Shown: positions 1-6,545 of the stretch, piece after piece
Layout of the letters: each line of letters begins with the position of its first letter
Position numbering within the stretch: the first letter of the stretch is position 1
NCBI GenBank assembly: GCA_023129805.1
Contig: JAGMBK010000024.1
Coordinates: 1-17,051, forward strand
Length of the DNA: 17,051 nt
Origin: Candidatus Zixiibacteriota bacterium
GTDB lineage: Bacteria > Zixibacteria > MSB-5A5 > SM1-73
Direction: 5' to 3'
The notes under the pieces: generated by a model
The model's database searches: none
Told to the model about the DNA's origin: nothing
The model's input: the letters and a program-made list of their open reading frames with translations, nothing else
Made by a program: the position numbers and the translations under genes

Positions 1-1560
1 AAATTTGTGGCGGGTGAGGAATTTGACGATGTGGACGGTGACGGCTACTATACCGAGGGGATCGATAATTTGATACATGATACCAACCAGGATGGAAAGT
101 GGAATCCGATGGGAACCATACCGGCTTACGCTTTCACCCAGAATGGCGTAGCCCAGGTAACTTACACGGCTGGATTCAGAACTGGAACCGCCTACATCAA
201 GGTAACTGTCGATTTAGGAGATCAACAGCTACAAGATCAAAGCCACATACTTTTAGTTCCCACAGACAGTGTGGCATTTATCGTCTTAATCCCGGATCAA
301 TCCTCCATCCAAGTTAAAGGGACCGGTGGCATGGAAGCCACCCATATCACTGCTATTTGTTATGATGACAACGCAAACCGAGCAGGCAGGGATTTTCCAG
401 TGGAATTCTACATTCTCTACGGACCTGAAGGTGGTGAAAATCTTAATGGAGATACCTCCTATCCGGTTACCGTAAATACGAACTCTTGGGGAGAGGCTTC
501 TGTTACCTTATTAAGCGGCACCAAGTCCGGCGTGGTCAGGATACAGGCTAAAGTGGGTGGTGTTCTTTCTGCCGCCCCATTGGTGACCATATGCTCAGGA
601 CCCCCATTCGACATTTCCGTAGGAGTTACTCCTTGTAACATCCGGGGTTGGGATATAAACTGCGTAGAAGCCCAATTGTGTGCGTGCGTGGTGGATGTGT
701 ATGGAAATCCGGTTCCGGATTCAACCTCGGTCCACTTTGGCACAGAGGAGGGAATGGTGCATTGTTGTGATCAGACCAAACAAGGCTGTGCCTATACCAC
801 ATACCTCTCCGGTGATCCCAGAAACGATGGTCGGGCCAGAATCTGGGCAGAAACCTGGGGAGAGGATGGAATAATATCAGATACCTGCATATTGATAGTC
901 TCCGGACCTCCTGCCAGCGTCATCATTTGGCCCTATCCCCAGACTCTCTTGGCGGACGGAGTCTCCAAAGGAGATGTGTTGATAGAGGTGTTAGATATAA
1001 ATGGCAATTTTGTGGTAAACCAAACCCCGGTACAGATGAAAACCAGCTTCGGTTTGGTCCCCTCCGGTGCTACCAGCGACGGCTGTTATGCCAGCCTGTT
1101 TGAGACTGAGCTGACCAGTCAGGTCCTGCCTCAAGATTACTCCGTGACCAATCCACAGCAGGATGATGGAATCGGTGCGATAAATATCTTAACCGCCAAA
1201 TCGGGATTTGTGTCCGCCTCGGTTAATGTCACCTTCATCACCGCAAATACATATAGCAAAAACTGTGAGATCAATATGGAAGCTTCTGTCTCTCATGGTT
1301 CCACGGTTCCAGTGGTGGTGATCATCAGGGACCGCTATGGCAATCCTTTAGGGGGACATCATATTGTGGCAGATCAGGCTCATACCTCTGGCGGAACAGT
1401 AGCGGGATCAGCCTATACCAATGAGTTTGGAGAGGCAACCGGCTTTACCTTTACCGCCACAACCGATCTCGCCGTAGAAAACGGAATGGTCTCCTTCTGT
1501 GATGGAGATCCTCGAGGATTAGTCTGCATCGCCGTGAAGATAGAGATCTCAGACGATTAG
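1..1560 (+). CDS. Secreted protein with invasin-like Ig repeats (5' partial)
   Basis: The frame is open to the left edge, so the N-terminus with any signal peptide is missing. A GTG at position 7 exists but has no ribosome binding site and is not taken as the start. Numbering from that GTG, residues 8-35 are Asp/Gly rich (DVDGDG, DTNQDGKW) like calcium-binding EF-hand or dockerin loops. Four Ig-like segments of about 100 residues follow (about 90-195, 205-300, 308-415, 425-510). They carry the hallmark 'D.YGNP' strand (VVDVYGNPVPDS, IRDRYGNPLGG) and a later 'T...G.A' strand, as in bacterial Ig-like (Big_1, invasin/intimin) domains. Several cysteines in the second repeat suggest disulfides outside the cytoplasm. 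No C-terminal membrane anchor or sorting signal is visible; the protein ends soon after the last repeat. The role is probably cell surface or adhesion; that is inference. Transcription ends at the terminator directly downstream. Confidence 0.75.
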   Translation, partial: KFVAGEEFDDVDGDGYYTEGIDNLIHDTNQDGKWNPMGTIPAYAFTQNGVAQVTYTAGFRTGTAYIKVTVDLGDQQLQDQSHILLVPTDSVAFIVLIPDQSSIQVKGTGGMEATHITAICYDDNANRAGRDFPVEFYILYGPEGGENLNGDTSYPVTVNTNSWGEASVTLLSGTKSGVVRIQAKVGGVLSAAPLVTICSGPPFDISVGVTPCNIRGWDINCVEAQLCACVVDVYGNPVPDSTSVHFGTEEGMVHCCDQTKQGCAYTTYLSGDPRNDGRARIWAETWGEDGIISDTCILIVSGPPASVIIWPYPQTLLADGVSKGDVLIEVLDINGNFVVNQTPVQMKTSFGLVPSGATSDGCYASLFETELTSQVLPQDYSVTNPQQDDGIGAINILTAKSGFVSASVNVTFITANTYSKNCEINMEASVSHGSTVPVVVIIRDRYGNPLGGHHIVADQAHTSGGTVAGSAYTNEFGEATGFTFTATTDLAVENGMVSFCDGDPRGLVCIAVKIEISDD

Positions 1561-1590
1561 AGGGGGAAGGGAATGCACCTCAAGAAAAAG

Positions 1591-1617
1591 CCCCCCGCAT
1601 TTTGCGGGGGGTTTTTT
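1591..1617 (+). terminator. Intrinsic terminator of the Ig-repeat gene
   Basis: A perfect 9-bp stem (CCCCCCGCA at 1591-1599, TGCGGGGGG at 1603-1611) with a TTT loop is followed by six T. It lies 30 bases after the stop codon of the upstream gene. It also has an A-rich left flank, so weak activity on the other strand is possible. Confidence 0.92.
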
Positions 1618-1650
1618 CTTGCCTTAGCCTGTTTGATCTTTGGCAGTTAT

Positions 1651-1688
1651 CAGTATGCAGTAGGCAGTATGCAGTAGGCAGTATACAG
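1651..1688. repeat. Heptanucleotide tandem repeat (CAGTANG)
   Basis: Five consecutive heptads alternate CAGTATG and CAGTAGG, giving two exact 14-bp units at 1651-1664 and 1665-1678, then CAGTATA and a final CAG. The block lies between the terminator and the metallo-hydrolase gene. It has the same period as the GTGGACT-type heptads near 14667-15265 but a different sequence. Confidence 0.85.
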
Positions 1689-1748
1689 AGAACTGATTTA
1701 GCCAGCCTGTCAACGAATGAAACGGATTAAACGTATAAATGCGTTGTA

Positions 1749-2537
1749 ATGGCAGACAAAATAAAATTTTTAGGCACGGCAGGGGCACGCTTTGTGATGA
1801 TCAAGCAACTGCGATCATCCGCGGGAACATGGATCACCTTAGAGGATAAAAATTTGCTTTTGGATCCGGGACCGGGGACCCTAATCAGATGTGCCAAAAG
1901 CAGACCCCCTTTGGATCCCACACAACTGGACGCCATCATTTTGTCTCATCAGCATATCGATCATGCCAACGACGTGAATATCATGATCGAAGCCATGACC
2001 AACGGCGGCTTCTCCAAAAAGGGAGCACTGTTTGCCCCCGGATCAGCCTTAGAAGATGATCCTGTTGTTTTAAAGTATGTAAGGGATTATCTGAACGAAA
2101 TTTACCTCCTGAAGGAGAAAGCCACCTATACCTTAGGAGATATTGAGATCTCCACTCCTCTGCGTCATATTCATCCGGTTGAGACCTACGGGATCATGTT
2201 TAAAATCCCCAGATATACCATTTCCTTTATTGTTGATTCCAGATTCTTCCCTGGTTTAATTGACAAATATAAGAAAAGCGATCTAATTGTGATCAATGTG
2301 GTTCGTTATGATGGAAAAGCTGGAAAGAAACTGGATGTAGATCATCTTAACCTTGAGGATGCTAAGAAGATCATAAAAGGTATAAGCCCCAGGCAGGCTA
2401 TATTGACGCATTTTGGTATGACCATGATCCGCTCCAAGCCTTGGGAGATAGCGGAAAAGATCGAAAAAGAAACTAAAATCAAAACCATCGCCGCTGGCGA
2501 CGGGATGGAATTCGATCTGGAAAAGGAACTCCTGTAA
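1749..2537 (+). CDS. MBL-fold metallo-hydrolase
   Basis: This 262-residue protein has the metallo-beta-lactamase fold. The metal motif HxHxDH is at residues 67-72 (HQHIDH) after the strand LDAIILS. Further likely ligands are the His in RHIHPVET (about 142), Asp163 in IVDSRF and His221 in ILTHFG. The N-terminus begins with a strand and Gly-rich turn (KIKFLGTAGARF), then DPGPGT at 40-45, as in RNase Z-like and PhnP-like phosphodiesterases. No beta-CASP insertion or added domain is present. The substrate cannot be read from the sequence; cyclic phosphodiester or nucleotide substrates are typical of this branch. The ATG at 1749 has no clear Shine-Dalgarno site. The gene stands alone between a terminator-plus-repeat region and a repeat-rich gap. 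Confidence 0.85.
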   Translation: MADKIKFLGTAGARFVMIKQLRSSAGTWITLEDKNLLLDPGPGTLIRCAKSRPPLDPTQLDAIILSHQHIDHANDVNIMIEAMTNGGFSKKGALFAPGSALEDDPVVLKYVRDYLNEIYLLKEKATYTLGDIEISTPLRHIHPVETYGIMFKIPRYTISFIVDSRFFPGLIDKYKKSDLIVINVVRYDGKAGKKLDVDHLNLEDAKKIIKGISPRQAILTHFGMTMIRSKPWEIAEKIEKETKIKTIAAGDGMEFDLEKELL

Positions 2538-2640
2538 ACGTTAGTTCAAAGTATCCTCCCCCACAATTGTCTCACACATTCTTCTATCTTCTTGAGTAGA
2601 TTTTGCGATTCTCGTATGAACATATACTACATCCTCACCA

Positions 2641-2746
2641 GTCCCCCTCACCCCCGCCTCTGGCGGGATTTTCAACCTAACCCTCTCCCACCAGGGGAGA
2701 AGGAATTTTCCCCCTCCATCGATGGGAGGGGGAAAGGGGGAGGGTG
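2641..2746. repeat. Palindromic repeat region (CCCGCC-NNN-GGCGGG and C-rich hairpin)
   Basis: Two hairpins occur here. CCCGCC (2653-2658) pairs with GGCGGG (2662-2667) around a TCT loop. The C-rich arm at 2710-2719 pairs with the G-rich arm at 2722-2732, with a CG turn and one bulged G. The polypyrimidine/polypurine text between and after them resembles the block at 12705-12820. Short - strand ORFs across this repeat are not considered real. Confidence 0.65.
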
Positions 2747-2804
2747 AAACCAACAACGCCTACCGAACCACAGAAGCTGCGGGGTAAAGGCTTGCCCTGA
2801 GAAC

Positions 2805-2852
2805 TTCCTTCGACATCCCGCCTGTGGCGGGGGACGAAGTGCAGGAGGAAGG
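2805..2852. repeat. Dispersed repeat, copy 1 (matches 12526-12574)
   Basis: The block starts TTCCTTCGACATCCCGCC, has loop TGT, then GGCGGG, then GACGAAGTGCAGGA, and ends with GAAGGG. The same text, with a few changes including a TTT loop, recurs about 9.7 kb away. The 6-bp palindrome lies inside a longer imperfect inverted repeat (CTTCG near 2809, CGAAG near 2835). Confidence 0.75.
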
Positions 2853-2985
2853 GTACCCCGCAACAACGGCCACTAAAAACTGGTTGACAAGGTTGCATGA
2901 ATGATTATAATATCTATTGCTATCAGGCAAAACGCAGCTTACGCGCGATATGGTTGGGTGTCTTTGGCTGGCGCCAAGGCAAACA

Positions 2986-3180
2986 AAAGTTCTTATGCGG
3001 AAACCATATAATCAGCGGCATTATGTGGCTGTTCATAAACTAAGATTTAATAACAAATTGAGAGATGTTGCCGTAACATAGGACAAAAAAGGTGAAGTAA
3101 TAGAGTAAATCACAATTCATCCTTTAAAGATTTATCAAAAAATAACCCGGATAAAATCGGGAAGGTGGCGGAAAATATGA
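2986..3180 (+). pseudogene. Relic of a small protein gene upstream of DUF2283
   Basis: Read in one frame this stretch gives a protein-like tail: about KVLMRKPYNQRHYVAVHK, then LRDVAVT, stop, DKKGEVIE, stop, ITIHPLKIYQKITR, IKSGRWRKI and a final TGA at 3178-3180. The two internal stops are TAG at 3079-3081 and TAA at 3106-3108. A missing residue around the second would explain the expected 'GEVIEVITIHP' pattern. The final TGA overlaps the ATG of the DUF2283 gene (ATGA), as expected for a formerly coupled gene pair. This supports the reading frame. The tail resembles small RelE/DUF4258-like proteins often found next to DUF2283; that assignment is from memory of the families and is uncertain. 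The true upstream limit is unclear: the frame is open back to 2911, without recognisable protein. The 5' gap 2853-2985 shows nothing else. Confidence 0.55.
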
Positions 3181-3392
3181 ATAAGAAACCTTTAGTAAAC
3201 TATGATTCCAAATCAGACATCCTTTACATTGTAACCAAGAAAGGGAAAGAAGAAGAATTTGTAGAAGTTGCGCCAGGTATAAACGTAGAGCTTGATGACA
3301 GAGGTCAAGTGATTGGGATAGAAATCCTGAATGCTTCCAAATGCTTGAAGCCCATTGCTAAACCTTTATATAAACATATGGGGATGACTTAG
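3177..3392 (+). CDS. DUF2283 family protein (first copy)
   Basis: This is a 71-residue protein of the DUF2283 family. The core 'YDSKSDILYI' (a YDxxxDxLYI strand) is followed by an acidic loop, then 'GINVELDDRGQVIGIEILNASK', the typical end of the fold. No catalytic residues are known for this family. I chose ATG 3177 because GGAAGGTGG (3160-3168) is well placed as its ribosome binding site and because it overlaps the TGA of the relic frame upstream (ATGA). A GTG at 3165 in the same frame would add four residues. DUF2283 genes commonly sit directly downstream of small toxin-like genes, and this is the first of two such copies within 850 bases. Confidence 0.8.
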   Translation: MNKKPLVNYDSKSDILYIVTKKGKEEEFVEVAPGINVELDDRGQVIGIEILNASKCLKPIAKPLYKHMGMT

Positions 3393-3400
3393 AAATTAGA

Positions 3401-3430
3401 AGCAGGTCAGAAGCCCAGTGTTCCTGACAC
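3401..3430. repeat. Short hairpin repeat (GGTCAG...CTGAC), degenerate copy
   Basis: The segment AGCAGGTCAGAAGCC...TTCCTGACAC is a degenerate version of the better hairpin at 4017-4045. The two copies lie directly after the first and second DUF2283 genes. Confidence 0.5.
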
Positions 3431-3479
3431 GGTTTTTCGCAAGGTGCGCAGGTCACCTGACTTACGAGGCTAAGAAAGA

Positions 3480-3785
3480 ATGAGAACAGTCAATTCCAAA
3501 AATGGCGTGCCCATCCGGCTAACCGAAGAAAGATGGCTTCATATCACAGAAGAACATTCGGAAATGGCGGGTTATTATTTTGAAGTGCTCGAAGCAATTG
3601 AAAGCCCCGATGCAATATATTAAGGTAAATCTGGGGTATGTATTGCAGCTAAAGAAATAAAAGCCACACAATACCTCGTAGTAATATATAAAGAGATAAG
3701 CAAAGAAGACGGCTTTGTGATTACAGCTTTTCTAACCAGCAGACCCAAACAATTTGAAAAAAGGAGAAAATTGTGGCCAGTTTAG
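3480..3785 (+). pseudogene. PBECR/RelE-like nuclease gene with one nonsense codon
   Basis: An ATG at 3480 opens a frame that reads MRTVNSKNGVPIRLTEERW, then HITEEHSEMAGY, FEVLEAIESPDAIY, stop, GKSGVCIAAKEI, YLVVIYKEISKEDGFVITAF and ends LTSRPKQFEKRRKLWPV at TAG 3783-3785. Apart from the TAA at 3621-3623 the frame is intact over about 100 codons and protein-like on both sides. The stop sits where an acidic residue is common, and GAA to TAA is a single change. The pattern 'RW.HI.EEH.E', '..ESPD.I', 'LVV.YKE', 'GFVITAF.TSRP' fits small RelE/barnase-like nuclease-fold proteins (PBECR group) that accompany DUF2283. The 3' end overlaps the next DUF2283 gene by 13 bases. It could be a true nonsense mutation or a sequencing/assembly error. 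Confidence 0.7.
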
Positions 3786-4012
3786 AACTTAAAAGGATTT
3801 TAGATGTCGTGCCTCAGTTAGTGCGGATTCCGTATGAACAAATATGGTCGAGCTATGACAAAGAGGCGGACGTTTTGTATTTGAACTTCAAGAAGCCCTC
3901 TCATGCGGACGACAGTGAACTAACTGACGACGACATTATCATCCGATATGAGAAAGGCGAAATAGTCGGCATTACCATTCTAAACGCCAGCAAAAGAGGG
4001 AAATCAAATTAA
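3773..4012 (+). CDS. DUF2283 family protein (second copy)
   Basis: This is a 79-residue DUF2283 protein. Residues 1-25 form an N-terminal extension (LELKRILDVVPQLVRIPYEQ) not present in the first copy. The core follows as 'SSYDKEADVLYLNF', an acidic stretch (DDSELTDDDI), then 'IIRYEKGEIVGITILNASK'. The GTG start at 3773 has a good Shine-Dalgarno site (AAGGAG at 3761-3766). It lies inside the end of the upstream nuclease-like pseudogene, so translation was probably coupled. The two DUF2283 copies differ clearly in sequence, so this is not a recent duplication. A role as antitoxin or immunity-like partner is inferred from gene order only. Confidence 0.82.
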   Translation: MASLELKRILDVVPQLVRIPYEQIWSSYDKEADVLYLNFKKPSHADDSELTDDDIIIRYEKGEIVGITILNASKRGKSN

Positions 4013-4016
4013 AATC

Positions 4017-4045
4017 AGTAGGCCAGGAGCCCCGTGCTCCTGACA
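4017..4045. terminator. Hairpin between convergent genes (possible bidirectional terminator)
   Basis: CAGGAGC at 4024-4030 pairs with GCTCCTG at 4036-4042 in the 52-base gap between the convergent second DUF2283 gene and the CapA-fusion gene. No T-tract follows on either strand, so terminator activity is only inferred from its place. It is a better-preserved copy of the element at 3401-3430. Confidence 0.45.
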
Positions 4046-4064
4046 CTATTCTGAAAGCCTTGCT

Positions 4065-6230
4065 TCAGTATCTTTTGAGTTCGATCTCTTCGGTCCTTTT
4101 TGGAATTTCCTTTATGATACGTGGCTGAAAATTTTCGATTTCAACCAGCAAAGGTAGAAGCAGACCCACTCCCTTCTTGGAAATTTTGGTCCTGAATATC
4201 ATGCTTTTTTTAGTCTCAGGCTTGCGCTGATCGAAAACGAAATCCCCCAAGCTGTAGACAATTACTCCGTTCTTATATTCTTCTATTTCTTGAACCACAT
4301 GCGGATGATGTCCCAGAATCAAATCCGCGCCAGCGTCGATCAACTGGTGGGCGATGCACACTTGCGAGGAATTGGGCTTCTTCCGATACTCTTCCCCCCA
4401 ATGCAAAGAGACGACGATTACATCCGCTTTTCTCCTAAGTTCTTTAATAGCTTCCATCGCCCGGCTCGAATCATAGAAAGCTATGGCAGGGTTATCCTCT
4501 TCGAGAACTATCCAATCCATGGAATAGGCGCAAAATGCCAAAAAGCCGACTCTTATGTTTCTCACGTCAAAGATTGCCGGACGCATGGCTTCCGCAGTCG
4601 TCTTTCCCCCTCCTGCGAACTTTATTTTCTCTCTGGTCAAGAATTCCATGGTGCTGAGGATGCCTTTCTTTTCACAGTCAAACATATGGTTGTTTGCCAG
4701 AGACACCACATCGAATCCAGCGAACGACAGCCCTTTGGCTTCCTCCGGTTTGATGCAAAAATTATTGTGTTCGAACCTTCCCGTTGCCTTCGAGGAGATT
4801 GCGCACTCCAGATTGCAGAAGGCGATGTCTGCCTGGCTTATGATTTCCTGGATCTTTTCGAAAGGATAGTTGGATCCCATCTCTTTTATTTTGTTGTTTA
4901 CCCCTCTGGCAAGCATCACGTCCCCAACCGCTACCAGCTCTATAAATGACGTATCTTCCACCTGAGCTTTATAATCTGAGTCTATGCGGGCGCCAGGACC
5001 ACCGTAAATTCCCATATCTGAGGGGCCTCCATCCGGATCGGTGAAGACCGGATCGCCTGAGTCGATAGCAGGCGAGCCCGGCATCAGACGGAAATCAATT
5101 TTTCCTCTAAATAGAGGATCTGCTGAAATGTTTCCATCCTTTCCGGTCAGATCATCCATGTCCCGATAGTTTCCTTCCTCATTCCCCCAGACGTCATTAT
5201 GAGAGATCACGAAATTCTCAGGAAGTCCATTCATCCAGATTCCTACACAGGGGCAGACCCACTCTTTTCTCCAACCGTTTTCAGTCACGATATTATTTAT
5301 GAAGGTGCCACGAGCACTCTCACTCCACGGAGCAAAGCCGCAGTTACCGTTTCTGGTGATCACGTTGTTGGAAGCTTCCATAAACGAATTTCCGGTTGCG
5401 ATTATTCCCCAGCCTAAATTATCATAAACCGCATTATTTCTTACCACCGCCCGGGAATCTCCGAAAGTGCCGATTCCCTTCCAGTATCCTGAGACATGAT
5501 TACGATAAACCGTCGCCGTCGCATCCCAGGTGATGCCGATTCCGGCTCCCCGACCATCACAGATCAGGTTGTCTGAAATGTAAGCATTTGCTCCACGGTA
5601 CAGGGCAATCCCATCCCAGCCATTGTTCTCTATGATGTTATCCATGATGAAAAGCTCTGAATTCTCTCTTCCGAATACTCCGCCAATACCCACCACCACG
5701 TCTTCGAGTTGATGGGTGTTATCGCTGATCTTGACGTTCTTGACAGTCACCGTGGAGAACTTTGCCACCACTGCTGCATCGGTGGCATTTCCATCCAGGT
5801 CGCGAACCCCACCGGTGATCGTAATATTTGTTATGATCGAGCCGCGGCTGTGCTCGAATAAGACCCCGTATCCAGCCTTTGTGACCAGAATGGTACTGTC
5901 AATTCCGCTTCCCACAAACTCAAGAGCCTTGTCTTTGATAAAGAAGCCCCTGGTAGCTTTCACGTAAGTTTTATGTTGCTCGCAATTGCCGCAGAGTTCT
6001 TCAGGATAAGAATCCGGATGAGCCTCATACGTTCCGGGTATTATGAAAATTCTGTCACCGTCGGCGGCAAAATCTATGGCAGCCTGAAGATCGCGAAATG
6101 GATCGTCCTGGGAACCTGCGCCAACCTTACCGTCGCCCAGGTCGTCGACATACCAGGTCTTTGCCTGTGCCGGTGGGGGCAGCCATAAGATAATCAGTCC
6201 GAATAATAGAATCAGAAAAGATTTGGCCAT
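4065..6230 (-). CDS. Secreted parallel beta-helix / CapA-family fusion protein
   Basis: The 721-residue protein starts with a signal peptide (MAKSFLILLFGLIILWLPPP, cleavage likely after AQA, residue 23). Residues about 26-70 are the usual entry to a right-handed beta-helix (WYVDDLGDG, DPFRDLQAAID, IIPGTYEA). Helix coils with N-rich turns fill about 95-350, ending in 'DPLFRG..DFRLMPGSPAIDSGDP'. Residues 428-705 form a CapA (PGA_cap) metallophosphatase-like domain with GDVMLARG (436-443), NLE (473-475), LANNH (511-515), LHWGEEY (609-615), GHHPHVVQ (640-647) and SLGDFVF (660-666). CapA-like domains act in capsule polyglutamate metabolism or as outer phosphoesterases; the substrate here is unknown. 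I chose ATG 6228-6230 because AGGAG is seven bases upstream and the signal peptide begins there. The longer frame to 6296 has neither feature. No other capsule genes are nearby. Confidence 0.85.
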   Translation of the reverse strand: MAKSFLILLFGLIILWLPPPAQAKTWYVDDLGDGKVGAGSQDDPFRDLQAAIDFAADGDRIFIIPGTYEAHPDSYPEELCGNCEQHKTYVKATRGFFIKDKALEFVGSGIDSTILVTKAGYGVLFEHSRGSIITNITITGGVRDLDGNATDAAVVAKFSTVTVKNVKISDNTHQLEDVVVGIGGVFGRENSELFIMDNIIENNGWDGIALYRGANAYISDNLICDGRGAGIGITWDATATVYRNHVSGYWKGIGTFGDSRAVVRNNAVYDNLGWGIIATGNSFMEASNNVITRNGNCGFAPWSESARGTFINNIVTENGWRKEWVCPCVGIWMNGLPENFVISHNDVWGNEEGNYRDMDDLTGKDGNISADPLFRGKIDFRLMPGSPAIDSGDPVFTDPDGGPSDMGIYGGPGARIDSDYKAQVEDTSFIELVAVGDVMLARGVNNKIKEMGSNYPFEKIQEIISQADIAFCNLECAISSKATGRFEHNNFCIKPEEAKGLSFAGFDVVSLANNHMFDCEKKGILSTMEFLTREKIKFAGGGKTTAEAMRPAIFDVRNIRVGFLAFCAYSMDWIVLEEDNPAIAFYDSSRAMEAIKELRRKADVIVVSLHWGEEYRKKPNSSQVCIAHQLIDAGADLILGHHPHVVQEIEEYKNGVIVYSLGDFVFDQRKPETKKSMIFRTKISKKGVGLLLPLLVEIENFQPRIIKEIPKRTEEIELKRY

Positions 6231-6270
6231 ATTTCGCTCCTGAGTTTTATGCACGCGCAAAAAGGGTTTT

Positions 6271-6456
6271 GGAGTGTTCGCCTTTAGGCGAACCATATAA
6301 AGGTCCTTTTTCAGGTCAAGCTAAAGTCGTAGATCCCGCCTTGGCGGGGCTTGACACTCCAGATTAATGGATAACTTGGAGTGTCTGCCTTTAGGCAGAC
6401 CAAGTAAGCAACAAAACCCCTATCTCTTTTTGGTCCCGCTAAAGGCGGGACACTCC
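6271..6456. repeat. Family of GGAGTGT-linked hairpins with variable stems
   Basis: This gap of about 315 bases between two - strand genes has no credible gene. It holds related hairpins. At 6271-6293 GGAGT precedes stem GTTCGCC/GGCGAAC with loop TTTA. At 6378-6400 GGAGT precedes GTCTGCC/GGCAGAC with the same loop. At 6433-6456, inverted, the stem is GTCCCGC/GCGGGAC with loop CTTTA and ends ACTCC. A fourth, at 6333-6360, has CCCGCC-TT-GGCGGG followed by GACACTCC. Stem bases differ between copies but remain paired. The short - strand ORF across the gap is a by-product of these repeats. The remainder (6457-6545) is AT-rich without clear signals. Confidence 0.7.
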
Positions 6457-6545
6457 AGAAAAACCTCTCCCCATTTAAAATTTTCAGAGTTTTCTTTATA
6501 TAAAAAATACGAATATTCTTCTGGCGGGATAGTTTTGGCATTTAC

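Noticed and set aside
1744..1748. Alternative upstream starts for the metallo-hydrolase
   Set aside because: The ATG at 1738 is out of frame and no in-frame start upstream has a ribosome binding site; the ATG at 1749 gives a normal N-terminal strand.
2541..2898. Three overlapping - strand ORFs of 64-73 codons
   Set aside because: They are Pro/Gly/Arg-rich translations of the palindromic repeats and have no credible ribosome binding sites.
3621..3623. Stop codon recoding or readthrough in the nuclease-like gene
   Set aside because: All other genes in the window end normally at TAA, TAG or TGA, and the neighbouring relic is clearly decayed, so nonsense mutation or error is simpler.
4290..4949. 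219-codon + strand ORF
   Set aside because: It lies wholly antisense to the CapA half of the fusion gene, whose motifs are certain; its translation shows no family features.
6311..6541. 76-codon - strand ORF in the gap before the CapA fusion
   Set aside because: It runs through the hairpin family; the residues mirror the repeated phrases rather than a protein.
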